Assembly: GCA_007692485.1 (NCBI GenBank)
Contig: REBY01000069.1
Coordinates: 1-32,562 of the forward strand
DNA length: 32,562 nucleotides
Origin: Pseudomonadaceae bacterium
Lineage (GTDB): Bacteria; Pseudomonadota; Gammaproteobacteria; Pseudomonadales; Pseudomonadaceae
Direction of reading: 5' to 3'
Made by a program: the position numbers and the translations under genes. The notes under the pieces were generated by a model that saw only the letters and a program-made list of their open reading frames with translations, did not search any database and was not told the DNA's origin. Position 1 is the first letter of the stretch; each line of letters begins with the position of its first letter. Below, piece by piece: positions 6,286 through 16,947 of the stretch.

Positions 6286-9200
6286 GTTTGGACCCTTTGC
6301 GTTTCAATGTGTCTGCGCACGCGGTTCGGCAACGCTCACTGACCCTCTTCTTTTTATTGCTGACTGCAGTGGTGGGGGTTTACGCGTTTTTTGCCCTGGG
6401 TCGCGCTGAAGACCCTGACTTTTCCGTGCGGGTGGTCATGGTCAGTGCGGCCTGGCCAGGGGCGACGGCAGCGCAAATGGAACAGCAGGTTGCTGACCCA
6501 CTGGAAAAGCGCCTGCAAGAGGTACGCTACTTCGACAAAATAGAAACCGTATCGCGCCCCGGCCGCGTAGATATGAAAGTTACCTTTGAGGACTTCACGC
6601 CTTCGGGTGACCTGCCGGAGTTGTTTTATCAGGTGCGCAAGCGCATGCAGGATGCCGCGCCATTGCTGCCACCCGGGGTGCAAGGCCCCTTCGTCAATGA
6701 TGACTTTGCCGATGTTTACTTTTCACTCTACGCCCTGACGGCTCCGGGCTTGCCCCCGCGTGAACTGGTGCGTGAAGCCGAGCAGTTGCGTGACCGTTTC
6801 AGCCGTGTTGATGGCGTGCAAAAGGTGCAGGTCCTGGGCGAGCGACCGGAACGCGTATTTGTTGATGTTGATCCACAGCAGGTGGCGCAACTGGGTATCA
6901 GTCCTGACCAGATTGCCGATGCCCTGGATGCTTACAATCGTCTGTTGCCGGCTGGGCTGGTAGAAACCAGCGGGCCGCGTTTGTACTGGCGGGTAGATGC
7001 AGACCTGGCTGACCTGGAAGCGATTGCCAATGTACCGCTGCGGGTCGGTGATCGGCTGATTCGGCTTGGCGATATTGCCGAAGTGCAGCGTGGTTATGAA
7101 GATCCGCCGAGCTACATGATTCGTGCCTTCGCCGAAGAGGCCGTGATGATAGGGGTGGTACTGGAGCGTGGGCGCAACGGGCTGGATGTGGGGGCCGAAT
7201 TGGCCGATTTGCATGCGCAGCTGACCGCGGGCTTGCCCTTGGGTATGGAGCTACGCCAGGTGACTAACCAGCGCGAGGCGATTACCCGAGCCGTTGAGCT
7301 GTTCCAGTACAAGTTCTTGCTGGCGGTGCTGGTGGTGATGCTGGTCAGCTTCGCCAGTATCGGGTTTCGCCCTGGCCTGATTGTGGGCATCGCGGTGCCT
7401 TTGACCTTGTGCCTGACCTTTTTGTTGATGCTGATGCGCGGGATGAACTTTGACCGCATTACGCTAGGCGCGCTGATCATTGCCCTAGGCTTGCTGGTGG
7501 ATGATGCCATTATCGCTATCGAGATGATGCTGGTGAAGATGGAGGAGGGCTGGGACCGCGTCAAGGCCGCTGCGCATGCCTGGACAGTAACCGCAGCGCC
7601 CATGTTGTCAGGCACCTTGGTGACGGTGATTGGTTTTGTACCCATTGGCTTTGCTCGTTCCGGGGTGGGTGAGTACACCGGCAATATCTTCTGGGTGCTG
7701 GCGTTTGCGCTGCTGGCTTCCTGGCTGGTCGCGGTGGTGTTTACGCCCTATCTTGGCGTGCTCTTGCTCAAGGATGTGCCCAAGGAGGTGCTCGCGCAGC
7801 AGCATGGTGCCCAATACCAGACCGCTAATTACCAACGTTTCCGCCGGCTGATTCAGCGCTGCGTGCAGTTCCGCAAAACCGTCGTATTGGGCACTGTGGC
7901 GCTTTTTGTGTTGTCGATTATTGGCATGCAAACCCTGGTGCAGAAACAGTTTTTTCCCTCCTCAGATCGTCCGGAAGTGCTGGTAGATATTCACCTGCCG
8001 GAAGGCAGCAGTATTGCTGCAACAGACGCTTTGACCCGGCGTATCGAGGCGCAACTGCGTGAGCATCCGGATGTGGTGTCCTTGTCCAGTTACCTGGGCG
8101 CCGGCGCGCCACGCTTTTTTATCTCGCTGAACCCGGAACAACCGAGCAGTAATTTCGCCAAGGTGGTGGCGATTGCCGAGGATGAACACGGGCGTAACCG
8201 CATCATGGCGGATTTGCGCGCGGCAATCGATGCCGGGGATTATCCGGAAGCGCGGGTGCGGGTGCACCGTCTGCTGTTTGGCCCGCCGGTCGTTTTTCCG
8301 GTGGAGTTCCGCGTGGTCGGGGATGATCCGGCCGTGCTGCGTCAGCAGGCGAGCCGCCTGCGTGACCTGATCAGTGACCATCCGAATATTGTCGACCCCC
8401 ACCTGGACTGGGGCGACCGGGTGCCGGTTGTGCGTTTGCGCCTTGATCCAGAGCGTTTGCGCGCGATCGGCCTGACGCCACGAGATCTGTCCAATCAGCT
8501 GCAGCTGCAATGGGGCGGTGTGCCGGTAACCGAGCTGCGTCAGGATATTCGCAGCGTGCAATTGCGCGTGCGCGGAGCCAACACCGAGTTGGGCAGTTTT
8601 GCCGACTTGCCACTGCGCACGGCCGATGGTCGCAGTATTACCCTGTCTCAAGCCGGCCTGATAGAAGTCGCCAGTGAAGACCCGGTACTTAAGCGCTATA
8701 ACCGTGAGTCTTACATCACCGTTCAGGCCGACATTCGCGGCGCCCAGCCGCCGGATGTGACCATGAGTCTGTGGCAGCAGATGGCCGATTTCCGCGCCGA
8801 GTTACCACCGGGGTATCGGGTGGATATTGGCGGTGCGGTAGAGCAATCAGCCACGGGGCAGGCCTCTATCGCCAAGGTACAGCCCATTATGCTGGCGTTG
8901 ATGTTGGTGGTGATCATGTTGCAGATGCGCACATTCTCCGGCACCTTGATGGTTCTCGCGACCGCACCCTTGGGTGTGATTGGCGCTACGCTGGCCTTGC
9001 TGATCGGTAATCAGCCTTTTGGTTTTGTGGCCTTGCTCGGCTTGACCGGTCTGGCCGGGATTCTGATGCGCAATACGCTGATTCTGACCAAGCAGATCGA
9101 CGACAATCTGGAAACGGGGATGGATCGCACCGAGGCCCTGGTCGAGGCCACCGTGCAGCGCACCCGTCCCGTATTGCTGACTGCGTTGGCGGCTGCCTTG

Positions 9201-9353
9201 GCCTTTGTCCCTTTGACCTTCGATGCGTTCTGGGGGCCGATGGCCTATGTGTTGATTGGTGGCACCTTGGTGGGCACCCTGATCACGCTGTTGTTTCTGC
9301 CCGGTTTGTACGCGCTCTGGTTCCGCGTCAAACCGGTCAGTCCAGCGCCTTGA
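6282..9353 (+). CDS. RND efflux transporter permease (AcrB/MexB superfamily)
   Basis: 1023 aa; EDPDFSVRVVMVSAAWPGATAAQMEQQVADPLEKRLQ, ALGLLVDDAIIAIEMM, GLTGLAGILMRNTLIL; ATGA overlap with the adaptor gene. Confidence 0.95.
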   Translation: MSLDPLRFNVSAHAVRQRSLTLFFLLLTAVVGVYAFFALGRAEDPDFSVRVVMVSAAWPGATAAQMEQQVADPLEKRLQEVRYFDKIETVSRPGRVDMKVTFEDFTPSGDLPELFYQVRKRMQDAAPLLPPGVQGPFVNDDFADVYFSLYALTAPGLPPRELVREAEQLRDRFSRVDGVQKVQVLGERPERVFVDVDPQQVAQLGISPDQIADALDAYNRLLPAGLVETSGPRLYWRVDADLADLEAIANVPLRVGDRLIRLGDIAEVQRGYEDPPSYMIRAFAEEAVMIGVVLERGRNGLDVGAELADLHAQLTAGLPLGMELRQVTNQREAITRAVELFQYKFLLAVLVVMLVSFASIGFRPGLIVGIAVPLTLCLTFLLMLMRGMNFDRITLGALIIALGLLVDDAIIAIEMMLVKMEEGWDRVKAAAHAWTVTAAPMLSGTLVTVIGFVPIGFARSGVGEYTGNIFWVLAFALLASWLVAVVFTPYLGVLLLKDVPKEVLAQQHGAQYQTANYQRFRRLIQRCVQFRKTVVLGTVALFVLSIIGMQTLVQKQFFPSSDRPEVLVDIHLPEGSSIAATDALTRRIEAQLREHPDVVSLSSYLGAGAPRFFISLNPEQPSSNFAKVVAIAEDEHGRNRIMADLRAAIDAGDYPEARVRVHRLLFGPPVVFPVEFRVVGDDPAVLRQQASRLRDLISDHPNIVDPHLDWGDRVPVVRLRLDPERLRAIGLTPRDLSNQLQLQWGGVPVTELRQDIRSVQLRVRGANTELGSFADLPLRTADGRSITLSQAGLIEVASEDPVLKRYNRESYITVQADIRGAQPPDVTMSLWQQMADFRAELPPGYRVDIGGAVEQSATGQASIAKVQPIMLALMLVVIMLQMRTFSGTLMVLATAPLGVIGATLALLIGNQPFGFVALLGLTGLAGILMRNTLILTKQIDDNLETGMDRTEALVEATVQRTRPVLLTALAAALAFVPLTFDAFWGPMAYVLIGGTLVGTLITLLFLPGLYALWFRVKPVSPAP

Positions 9354-11010
9354 ACAGGGCGTCATCCATATTGTAGGGGTCGGGCAGAAAGCGCAGTTGC
9401 CCGTCTTCTACTTCCGTTGTCCAGTAGGCCAGTATCAGATGAATACCGGTTGGCAGATTGATTTCACCGGTGCGTCGACTTGCCAGTTGCCGCTCGATCT
9501 GGGCCTGACGTTCGGGCGTCAGATTGGCAAAGACGGCTTCGGCCAGCTCATCGGCGCGCTGTACGCGCACGCATCCTGAACTAACGCTACGATTGGCCAA
9601 CTGGAAAATATGCTGGCTGGGCGTATCGTGCAGGTAAACATGGAAAGGGTTGGGGAAGCGAAAAGCCATGCGCCCGAGCGGGTTGCTCGGGCCAGGGTCC
9701 TGACGCAGCATGATGCCTTGCGGGCGCTGCCAGTCGACCTGGGTCGGATCTAGCTCGCGACCCTGAAAGTCCAGTACGCGCAGGTTTTCCTTCTCCAGAA
9801 AAGCCAAGTCCCGGCGAATATTAGGCAGCTTGTCTTCACGCAGAATGGTCGGTGGAATGGTCCAGCTCGGGTTGAGCGTGACCCGGTTCAGGGTGGAAAC
9901 CAGCAAGGGTGTGCGCCGGGCCAGGCGACCGGTTTGCGCACGAGCTTCCCAGATGCGTTCGCCATCCTTGTACAGGCGGATATCGCCGCCGGCAATATTG
10001 ACTACCAACTGATCGCTTTGATAGAAGTGCTGCAGCCAGCGCTGGCGCTCCAGGTTGATGCGCACTTGGTGCAGCCGATCCTGACGGGATATGTTCAGTG
10101 CTTCGATCGTCGCCGGACCTACAATACCGTCAACCTGCAAGCCATAACGATTCTGTATGCTGCGTACGGCGGTTTCCAGGGTCGCATCGTAGTGCTCTGG
10201 ATTGTCCGGGTCCTCCGCGGCGGCAACCAGGTCAAGCTGAGCGAGACGTTGACGCAATGGTGGAACCCGCTCGCTGCTTTGGTCAGGGCGCAGAAAGGGG
10301 CCGTCCTCCAGTATTTCCCAGTCGGCCCGATTATCACGCAGCTCCCGGTAGGCGCTACGCAGCTCACGGTAATGCCGATGGTCGGGCCTGACTTGCTCAA
10401 TCGCTGCTGACGGTTGTTGCAGAAACTGACGGTGATCATTCAGCCACTCAACGAAGGTGGGACGGGCACCCGTTTCATGCTGCCAATAGGACTCCTGCAC
10501 CGTGTCGGGCAGACTGCCAAGCAGTAAATGCTCCAAAGCCATCAAATAACGGCTACTGATCAGCATCTCGTCGCATAGCTGGCGATAGAGGCTATCACCA
10601 TTGCTATCGTTGCTTTGCCAGTCTGCGTGATAACGATCCGGATCCAGCCCGTCATCGCGCAGCGTTGCCAGAGCTTCAACCAGAGCTGTGCGCCGAACAG
10701 GGCTTTGCCAGAGCGGTTGAAAGCCAAGTTGTGCATACAGTTGCCGCAGTGCTGCCGGGTTGCTGTCGGCGTCTGTTGGGCACAAAGGGGTCAGGTCGAC
10801 GTCCAGTTCCGCCGCGATTAGCAGGGGCAGATCATCGGCAATCACGCTGCTGGCCAACAGGGCGCTAAACGAGAAGGCGACGAACTGTTGTGTACATTTT
10901 ATGAACAAAAGGTATCCTTTCTGAGTCAATTCAATCGACAACAACAGTTTGTTAACACTATTGGTGAAATTCTGGCCGGCACCGAGCATTGCCAGCAAAA
11001 AGCCTTTCAC
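9337..11010 (-). CDS. L,D-transpeptidase with peptidoglycan-binding domain (YcbB/LdtD type)
   Basis: PG-binding motif IQNRYGLQVDGIVGPATIEALN; YkuD catalytic motif HDTPSQHIFQLANRSVSSGCVRVQ. Start uncertain: the ORF opens at 11010, but a TTG at 10908 directly before a signal-peptide-like segment is plausible. Confidence 0.9.
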   Translation of the reverse strand: MKGFLLAMLGAGQNFTNSVNKLLLSIELTQKGYLLFIKCTQQFVAFSFSALLASSVIADDLPLLIAAELDVDLTPLCPTDADSNPAALRQLYAQLGFQPLWQSPVRRTALVEALATLRDDGLDPDRYHADWQSNDSNGDSLYRQLCDEMLISSRYLMALEHLLLGSLPDTVQESYWQHETGARPTFVEWLNDHRQFLQQPSAAIEQVRPDHRHYRELRSAYRELRDNRADWEILEDGPFLRPDQSSERVPPLRQRLAQLDLVAAAEDPDNPEHYDATLETAVRSIQNRYGLQVDGIVGPATIEALNISRQDRLHQVRINLERQRWLQHFYQSDQLVVNIAGGDIRLYKDGERIWEARAQTGRLARRTPLLVSTLNRVTLNPSWTIPPTILREDKLPNIRRDLAFLEKENLRVLDFQGRELDPTQVDWQRPQGIMLRQDPGPSNPLGRMAFRFPNPFHVYLHDTPSQHIFQLANRSVSSGCVRVQRADELAEAVFANLTPERQAQIERQLASRRTGEINLPTGIHLILAYWTTEVEDGQLRFLPDPYNMDDALFKALD

Positions 11011-11035
11011 TGATCACAGTATAGACCTTGGAGTT

Positions 11036-11054
11036 TTCCATCCTCTGGATGGAA
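11036..11054 (+). promoter_or_regulatory. Hairpin overlapping the ribosome-binding site of the downstream L,D-transpeptidase
   Basis: TTCCATCC-TCT-GGATGGAA, perfect 8-bp stem whose 3' arm overlaps the GGAAGGGG Shine-Dalgarno region (11051-11058) before ATG 11064. Confidence 0.45.
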
Positions 11055-11063
11055 GGGGAAAAA

Positions 11064-11774
11064 ATGACGCATAAGCGCGTAGCCATCGGGCTGCTCATGG
11101 CTTTTTGTGGCCTGCTGGCCTTGCCTGCACAGGCCGATCGAGATCAACATCTTTTATTCAACGCTCTGGCGGCAAAAGCCCCGGAACTCAACCATAAAGT
11201 CCTCGGCAAGGCGCTCACTGCCATGCAATGCGCGATTCGCCACGGTGGCGATATAGCCGATCGACTGGCCGTCATCGATTTCTCCTTGCCATCCGCCGAA
11301 CCACGCCTCTGGCTGTTCGATATCAAGGAAAAATCCCTGCTGCTGCATGAGCTGGTCGCCCACGGGCAAAATACCGGGGACAATTACGCCGAACATTTCT
11401 CCAATATCTATGGCAGTTTTCAGTCGAGTATTGGTCTGTTTCGTACCCAGGAAAGCTATTTTGGCCGTCACGGCTATTCCCTGCGTATGGATGGTTTGGA
11501 GCCCGGGGTCAATGATTTGGCCCGTGACCGCGCTATCGTGATTCATGCGGCGGATTATGTGGACCCGGAATGGGTCGAGCGCCAAGGCCGTATCGGCCGC
11601 AGCCAAGGGTGTCCGGCTGTGCGCCCGGAAGTGGCGAAGCTGGTAGTCGATAGCCTGAAAGATGGTCAGTATATGTTTGCCTATTACCCGGACCAGGAAT
11701 GGTTGAACACATCGCTTTACCTGAACTGTGATGGCCCGGAAGCGGGTGAGCGGCTGGCACAGCTACAACGCTGA
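11064..11774 (+). CDS. Murein L,D-transpeptidase catalytic domain family protein (YkuD_2 type)
   Basis: Signal peptide MTHKRVAIGLLMAFCGLLALPAQA; LLLHELVAHGQNTGDNYAEHFSN, GSFQSSIGLFRTQESYFGRHGYSLRMDGLEPGVND, IHAADYVDPEW...GRSQGCPAV. Confidence 0.9.
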   Translation: MTHKRVAIGLLMAFCGLLALPAQADRDQHLLFNALAAKAPELNHKVLGKALTAMQCAIRHGGDIADRLAVIDFSLPSAEPRLWLFDIKEKSLLLHELVAHGQNTGDNYAEHFSNIYGSFQSSIGLFRTQESYFGRHGYSLRMDGLEPGVNDLARDRAIVIHAADYVDPEWVERQGRIGRSQGCPAVRPEVAKLVVDSLKDGQYMFAYYPDQEWLNTSLYLNCDGPEAGERLAQLQR

Positions 11775-11901
11775 GACTTTGGTCGGCTTGCATTAAAATC
11801 CGCATCTGTTAGTGTCTTTTAACGGCAGCCTGTTCTGGCTGTCGTTTTCTATTGTCCCCCTGATTATTTCTTTTCCTGATGCAAGGAGTTGTGCGTTCGC
11901 C

Positions 11902-12309
11902 ATGAACAAGTCACCTACTATTATGATGACCCGTTTGGATATTCAGCGCCTGGACAAGATCCTCGCCAGTCTGGAAGGGCCGATTGACCTGCTGGAAGCG
12001 CTGGAAAATGAAATTGTGCGTGCGGAGGTGGTCAGTCACGATCAGGTAGCAGCGGATGTGGTGACCATGAACTCGACGGTGCGCTTTGTCGATGAAGCCA
12101 GCAGTCGGGAGTTTGTGTTGACCTTGGTGTATCCGGAACGTGGCGGTGTGCCTGGCTGCATTTCGGTGTTGGCGCCAGTCGGCATTGCCCTGTTGGGTTT
12201 GCGCAAGGGCCAGAGCATCGACTGGATGGGGCCGAATGGCCGTGCGCTGAAGCTCACTATTATCGACATCCTCTATCAGCCGGAAGCCAATGGTGATTTT
12301 CATCTGTAA
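11902..12309 (+). CDS. rnk: Nucleoside diphosphate kinase regulator (GreA/GreB-like C-terminal domain)
   Basis: MNKSPTIMMTRLDIQRLDKILASL..., VRFVDEASSREFVLTLVYPERGGVPGCISVLAPVGIALLGLRKGQSIDW is Rnk-like; aaggag upstream of ATG 11902. Confidence 0.88.
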   Translation: MNKSPTIMMTRLDIQRLDKILASLEGPIDLLEALENEIVRAEVVSHDQVAADVVTMNSTVRFVDEASSREFVLTLVYPERGGVPGCISVLAPVGIALLGLRKGQSIDWMGPNGRALKLTIIDILYQPEANGDFHL

Positions 12310-12347
12310 GCGGGATAAGCCGATCAATTGACTCTGACCCCATTGAT

Positions 12348-12371
12348 CCCCTGCCGCGGTGACGGCAGGGG
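12348..12371. terminator. Hairpin between convergent rnk and fabI
   Basis: CCCCTGCCG-CGGTGA-CGGCAGGGG perfect 9-bp stem; no clear T-tract, so terminator assignment is tentative. Confidence 0.45.
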
Positions 12372-12378
12372 AGGCAGG

Positions 12379-13173
12379 TCAGTCTTCCAGGTTGCCCATG
12401 GCGGTGGTATTGAAACCACCATCCACGTACATGATTTCCCCGGAAATACCTGAGGCCAGGTCGGAGCAGAGGAATGCCCCTGCGTTGCCGACTTCGTCAA
12501 TGGTGACATTGCGGCGCAGCGGGGTTTGCTTCTCGTTATAGGCGAGCATTTTACGGAAGCTCTTGATGCCAGAGGCTGCCAACGTCCGAATTGGACCGGC
12601 AGAGACGGCATTCACGCGGGTGCCTTCCGGGCCCAGGCTACCGGCCAGGTAACGTACACCGGCTTCGAGGCTGGCCTTGGCCATGCCCATGACGTTGTAA
12701 TTTGGCATGGTGCGCTCGGCACCCAGGTAGGACAGGGTGAGGATGCTGCCGTTACGGCCCTGCATCATCGGCCGGCCGGCCTTGGCCAAAGCGACCAGGC
12801 TGTAAGCGCTGATATCATGGGCAATACGGAAGCCGTCACGGGTGGTCACATCGGTGAAATCGCCTTCCAGCTGGTCACCCGGGGCAAAGCCGACCGAGTG
12901 TACGATGCAGTCCAGGCCGTCCCAGTGTTTGCCCAGTTCAGCGAACACCTGATCGATCTGCGCGTCATCGGCAACATCACAGGGGAAGCACAGTTCGGGA
13001 CCGGAACCCCAGCCTGCGGCAAAGCCTTCAACCCGACCTTTGAGCTTGTCATTCTGGTAGGTGAAGGCCAGTTCAGCACCTTCCCGGTGCATGGCGGCGG
13101 CAATGCCGGAGGCAATCGACAGCTTGCTGGCAACACCAACGATCAGTACACGTTTTCCGCTGAGAAATCCCAT
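12379..13173 (-). CDS. fabI: Enoyl-[acyl-carrier-protein] reductase (NADH)
   Basis: [88 protein letters not shown]; typical FabI SDR. Confidence 0.97.
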   Translation of the reverse strand: MGFLSGKRVLIVGVASKLSIASGIAAAMHREGAELAFTYQNDKLKGRVEGFAAGWGSGPELCFPCDVADDAQIDQVFAELGKHWDGLDCIVHSVGFAPGDQLEGDFTDVTTRDGFRIAHDISAYSLVALAKAGRPMMQGRNGSILTLSYLGAERTMPNYNVMGMAKASLEAGVRYLAGSLGPEGTRVNAVSAGPIRTLAASGIKSFRKMLAYNEKQTPLRRNVTIDEVGNAGAFLCSDLASGISGEIMYVDGGFNTTAMGNLED

Positions 13174-13176
13174 GAT

Positions 13177-14841
13177 TCATTCCTGTTGTATTTCACTGGC
13201 CCCAGGGGCCGGGTTAATGGTGCCGGAACCGGACCGCTTGACCGGAGCAGCAAAGGCGGCCTGCAACAACTGACGGGTGTAGTCGTGTTGCGGGTCGGCA
13301 AAGACTGAACTGGCCGGGCCCTGTTCGACGATTTCGCCCTGGCGCATGACCATCAGTTGGTGACTGAGGGCCTTGACCACTGCCAGGTCATGACTGATGA
13401 ACAGATAGGTCAAATTGTGCCGTGCCTGCAAATCACGCAGCAAGGTGACCACTTGTCCTTGTACCGTGCGATCCAGGGCGGAGGTTGGCTCGTCCAGCAG
13501 GATCAGCGACGGCTTCAATACCAGTGCCCGGGCAATCGCAATGCGCTGCCGCTGGCCACCGGAAAATTCATGTGGATAGCGATGCCGGCTATCCGGGTCC
13601 AGGCCGACTTCCTTTAGCGCCTGAATGACCCATTGCTCGCGCTCCTCAATGCTGCCCATACGGTGAATCTCCAGACCCTCACTGACGATCTGGGCCACCG
13701 ACATGCGCGGGCTCAGACTGCCGAAGGGGTCCTGGAATACGACCTGGAATTGACGCCGGAAGGGTCGTACCTGACCTTGGCTCAAGCCGTCCAGCCGCTG
13801 GCCCTGGAACTCGATCAGACCCTGACTTTCAGCCAACCGTAACAAGGCCAATCCGAGAGTGGTCTTGCCCGAACCACTTTCACCGACAATACCCAGCGTT
13901 TGCCCTTGTTGCAGGCTGAAGCTGGCGTCGGTCACTGCCTTGATATGATCGACAGTTCGCTTGAACACACCTTTCTTGATTGGAAACCAGACGCGCAATT
14001 GCTCGGCCCGCAGCAGCGTTGTGGCCGTCGCATCGGCTTTGATCGGCTCGCCACTGGGTTCAGCATCGAGCAGTTTTTGTGTGTACGGGTGCTCGGGCCG
14101 GGTAAAGAGTGCTTCACATTCATTGCTTTCGACGACCGAACCCTGGTGCATGACACATACCCGATGCGCTACTTTGCGGACCAGATTCAGGTCGTGGCTG
14201 ATCAGCAGCAAGGCCATACCCAACTTTTCCTGCAACTCCTGCAGCAAGTCGAGAATAGTTTGCTGCACCGTCACATCTAGCGCGGTGGTCGGTTCATCGG
14301 CAATCAGCAGCTCGGGTTCATTAGCCAGGGCCATGGCGATCATCACCCGTTGGCGTTGGCCGCCTGACAATTCGTGCGGGTAAGCACCCAGACGTTTTTC
14401 CGGTTCCGGCAGCCCAACCAGGTGGAGCAGTTCGAGGGTGCGCGCGCGCGCTGCCTGCTTACCCAAGCCTTTGTGTAAGAGCAGTACTTCGTTGATCTGG
14501 CGCTCGACCGAGTGCAACGGGTTGAGCGAGGTCATCGGTTCCTGAAAGATCATTGAGATGCGGTTGCCGCGAATTTGCCGCAAGCGTTTTTCCGGACAGT
14601 GCAACAAGTCTTCGCCGTGAAAATGAATGCTGCCGCTTGGGTGGCTGGCCTGCGGGTAGGGGAGCAGGCGCAGGATCGAATGCGCAGTGACCGATTTGCC
14701 CGAGCCACTTTCACCGACCAGCGCCAGGGTTTCGCCGGCGCGGATATCCAGGCTTACATCACGCAGCGCTTTCACCGGGTCACTTTCACCGGTAAAGGTC
14801 ACGCTGAGGTTCTCGATGCGGATCAGGGGCGGTGTACTCAT
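13177..14841 (-). CDS. yejF: Microcin C/peptide-type ABC transporter ATP-binding protein (two ABC modules)
   Basis: Two Walker A ([22 protein letters not shown]), two [16 protein letters not shown] signatures, two Walker B motifs. Confidence 0.92.
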   Translation of the reverse strand: MSTPPLIRIENLSVTFTGESDPVKALRDVSLDIRAGETLALVGESGSGKSVTAHSILRLLPYPQASHPSGSIHFHGEDLLHCPEKRLRQIRGNRISMIFQEPMTSLNPLHSVERQINEVLLLHKGLGKQAARARTLELLHLVGLPEPEKRLGAYPHELSGGQRQRVMIAMALANEPELLIADEPTTALDVTVQQTILDLLQELQEKLGMALLLISHDLNLVRKVAHRVCVMHQGSVVESNECEALFTRPEHPYTQKLLDAEPSGEPIKADATATTLLRAEQLRVWFPIKKGVFKRTVDHIKAVTDASFSLQQGQTLGIVGESGSGKTTLGLALLRLAESQGLIEFQGQRLDGLSQGQVRPFRRQFQVVFQDPFGSLSPRMSVAQIVSEGLEIHRMGSIEEREQWVIQALKEVGLDPDSRHRYPHEFSGGQRQRIAIARALVLKPSLILLDEPTSALDRTVQGQVVTLLRDLQARHNLTYLFISHDLAVVKALSHQLMVMRQGEIVEQGPASSVFADPQHDYTRQLLQAAFAAPVKRSGSGTINPAPGASEIQQE

Positions 14842-15866
14842 GCTTTCCTCGGATCGAAGGCATCGCGCAAGGCTTCACCAATAAACACCAGCAAGGTGAG
14901 CATCAGCGACAGCACGACAAAGGCTGAAATCCCCAGCCAGGGAGATTGCAGGTTGGCTTTGCCCTGGGCAATCAGCTCACCCAGTGAGGGCGCGCCAGGT
15001 GGCAGGCCAAAGCCGAGAAAATCCAGTGAGGTCAGCGTAATCACCCCGCCCGTAAGGATAAACGGGAAGAAGGTCAGGGTGGCAACCATGGCATTGGGTA
15101 GAATATGCCGGAACATGATCACGCTATTGCTGGCCCCCATGGCACGGGCGGCACGCACATACTCCAGGTTGCGGCCGCGCAGGAACTCGGCGCGCACCAC
15201 ATCGACCAACGCCATCCAGGAAAACAGCAGCATGATACCGAGCAGCCACCAGAAACTGGGTTCAACAAAACTGGCCATGATGATCAGCAGATAGAGTACC
15301 GGCAGGCCGGACCAGATCTCGATAAAACGTTGGCCAAACAGATCGATCTTGCCGCCATAAAAACCCTGAACGGCGCCGGCTACGACACCGATGATCGAGC
15401 TGAGGATGGTCAGCGTCAGGGCAAACAGCACGGAAACGCGGAAACCGTAAATCACCCGTGCCGTGACATCGCGCGCTTGATCATCGGTGCCCAGCCAGTT
15501 TTCGCGTGATGGCGGGGCGGGCGCTGGCACTTCCAGATCGTAGTTGATGCTGTCGTAGCGGTAGGGAATTGGCGGCCAGAGCATCCAGCCGTCGCCTTCC
15601 TCCAGGATCAGTTGCTGGATATAGGGATCACGGTAATTGGCCTGAATCGGGAATTCACCGCCAAACTCGGTTTCTGCATAACGCTGGAAAACCGGGAAAT
15701 ACAGTGAGTTCTCGAAGCTCATTACCAGGGGTTTGTCATTGGCGATCAGTTCCGCCCCGAGGCTGAGTACAAAGAGCACCATAAAGATATGCAGCGACCA
15801 CCAGCCGCGGCGATTGGCCTTGAAGCGGGCAAAGCGGCGTTGGTTCAGCGGTGAGAGTCTTGGCAT
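14838..15866 (-). CDS. yejE: ABC transporter permease (YejE-like)
   Basis: MPRLSPLNQRRFARFKANRRGWWSLHIF...; permease loop EFLRGRNLEYVRAARAMGASNSVIMFRHILPNA; ATGA overlap with yejF. Confidence 0.9.
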   Translation of the reverse strand: MPRLSPLNQRRFARFKANRRGWWSLHIFMVLFVLSLGAELIANDKPLVMSFENSLYFPVFQRYAETEFGGEFPIQANYRDPYIQQLILEEGDGWMLWPPIPYRYDSINYDLEVPAPAPPSRENWLGTDDQARDVTARVIYGFRVSVLFALTLTILSSIIGVVAGAVQGFYGGKIDLFGQRFIEIWSGLPVLYLLIIMASFVEPSFWWLLGIMLLFSWMALVDVVRAEFLRGRNLEYVRAARAMGASNSVIMFRHILPNAMVATLTFFPFILTGGVITLTSLDFLGFGLPPGAPSLGELIAQGKANLQSPWLGISAFVVLSLMLTLLVFIGEALRDAFDPRKA

Positions 15867-15870
15867 GTGC

Positions 15871-16944
15871 TTAACCCTCCCGGCTGGCAAAGTCGATGCG
15901 CGGATCGACCAGGGTGTATGTGATATCCCCAACAAGTTTCACCACCAGCCCGAGCAGGGTGAAAATGTAGAGGGTACCGAACATGACCGGGTAATCGCGA
16001 TTGATCGCCGCTTCGAAGCCGAGCAGGCCGAGGCCATCGAGGGAGAAGATCACCTCGATCAACAGGGCGCCGGTGAAGAACACGCTGATCAGCGCGGCAG
16101 GAAAGCCGGCAATGATCAACAGCATGGCATTACGGAACACGTGGCCATAGAGCACGCGGCTTTCCGACAGGCCCTTGGCACGGGCGGTGACCACATACTG
16201 TTTGCCGATCTCATCCAGGAAGCAGTTCTTGGTCAGCATGGTCAGGGTGGCAAAGCTGCCAATCACCATGGCGGTAATGGGTAATACCAGATGCCAAGCG
16301 TAATCTTTCACCTTCTCCCAGTTACTGAGTTCTTCCCAGTTGCTGGAGGTCAGCCCGCGTAGCGGGAACCAGTCAAAATAGCTGCCGCCGGCAAAGAGCA
16401 CGATGAGCAGTATGGCCAGCAAGAAGCCGGGAATGGCGTAGCCGACAATGATCAGCGAGCTGGTCCAGACATCAAAGGGACTGCCGTGACGCACCGCCTT
16501 GCGTATGCCCAGAGGAATGGAGATCAGATAAGTGATCAGGGTGGTCCATAGCCCCAGTGAGATAGAGACTGGCATTTTCTCGATAATCAGGTCGATGACC
16601 GGTGTATCGCGGAAAAAGCTATCACCAAAGTCAAAGGTCAGGTACCCCTTGATCATCATCCAGAAACGCTCGTGCGCTGGCCGGTCAAAGCCATACATGC
16701 GCTCAATTTCAGCGATGATGTCCGGGTCCAGGCCTTGCGCGCCGCGGTAGTTGCTGCCCGTTGCGGCATCACCCGCGGCGCTGCCTGAAATACGGCTAGT
16801 GCCACCCTCAAAGCCTTCCATTTGGGCAATCATCTGTTCAACCGGGCCACCGGGAGCGGCCTGAATGATCAGGAAGTTGATCAGCAGAATGCCGAAGATG
16901 GTTGGAATGATCAGTAGCAGACGGCGAATGATATAGGCCAGCAT
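15871..16944 (-). CDS. yejB: Microcin C/peptide-type ABC transporter permease (YejB-like)
   Basis: [63 protein letters not shown]. Confidence 0.92.
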   Translation of the reverse strand: MLAYIIRRLLLIIPTIFGILLINFLIIQAAPGGPVEQMIAQMEGFEGGTSRISGSAAGDAATGSNYRGAQGLDPDIIAEIERMYGFDRPAHERFWMMIKGYLTFDFGDSFFRDTPVIDLIIEKMPVSISLGLWTTLITYLISIPLGIRKAVRHGSPFDVWTSSLIIVGYAIPGFLLAILLIVLFAGGSYFDWFPLRGLTSSNWEELSNWEKVKDYAWHLVLPITAMVIGSFATLTMLTKNCFLDEIGKQYVVTARAKGLSESRVLYGHVFRNAMLLIIAGFPAALISVFFTGALLIEVIFSLDGLGLLGFEAAINRDYPVMFGTLYIFTLLGLVVKLVGDITYTLVDPRIDFASREG

Positions 16945-16947
16945 GGC

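Noticed and set aside
7962-8651. 229-aa minus-strand ORF
   Set aside because: Antisense to the RND permease; shadow ORF.
12526-13308. 260-aa plus-strand ORF
   Set aside because: Antisense to fabI and the yejF 3' end; no family signature.
14575-15294. 239-aa plus-strand ORF
   Set aside because: Antisense to yejF/yejE; shadow ORF.
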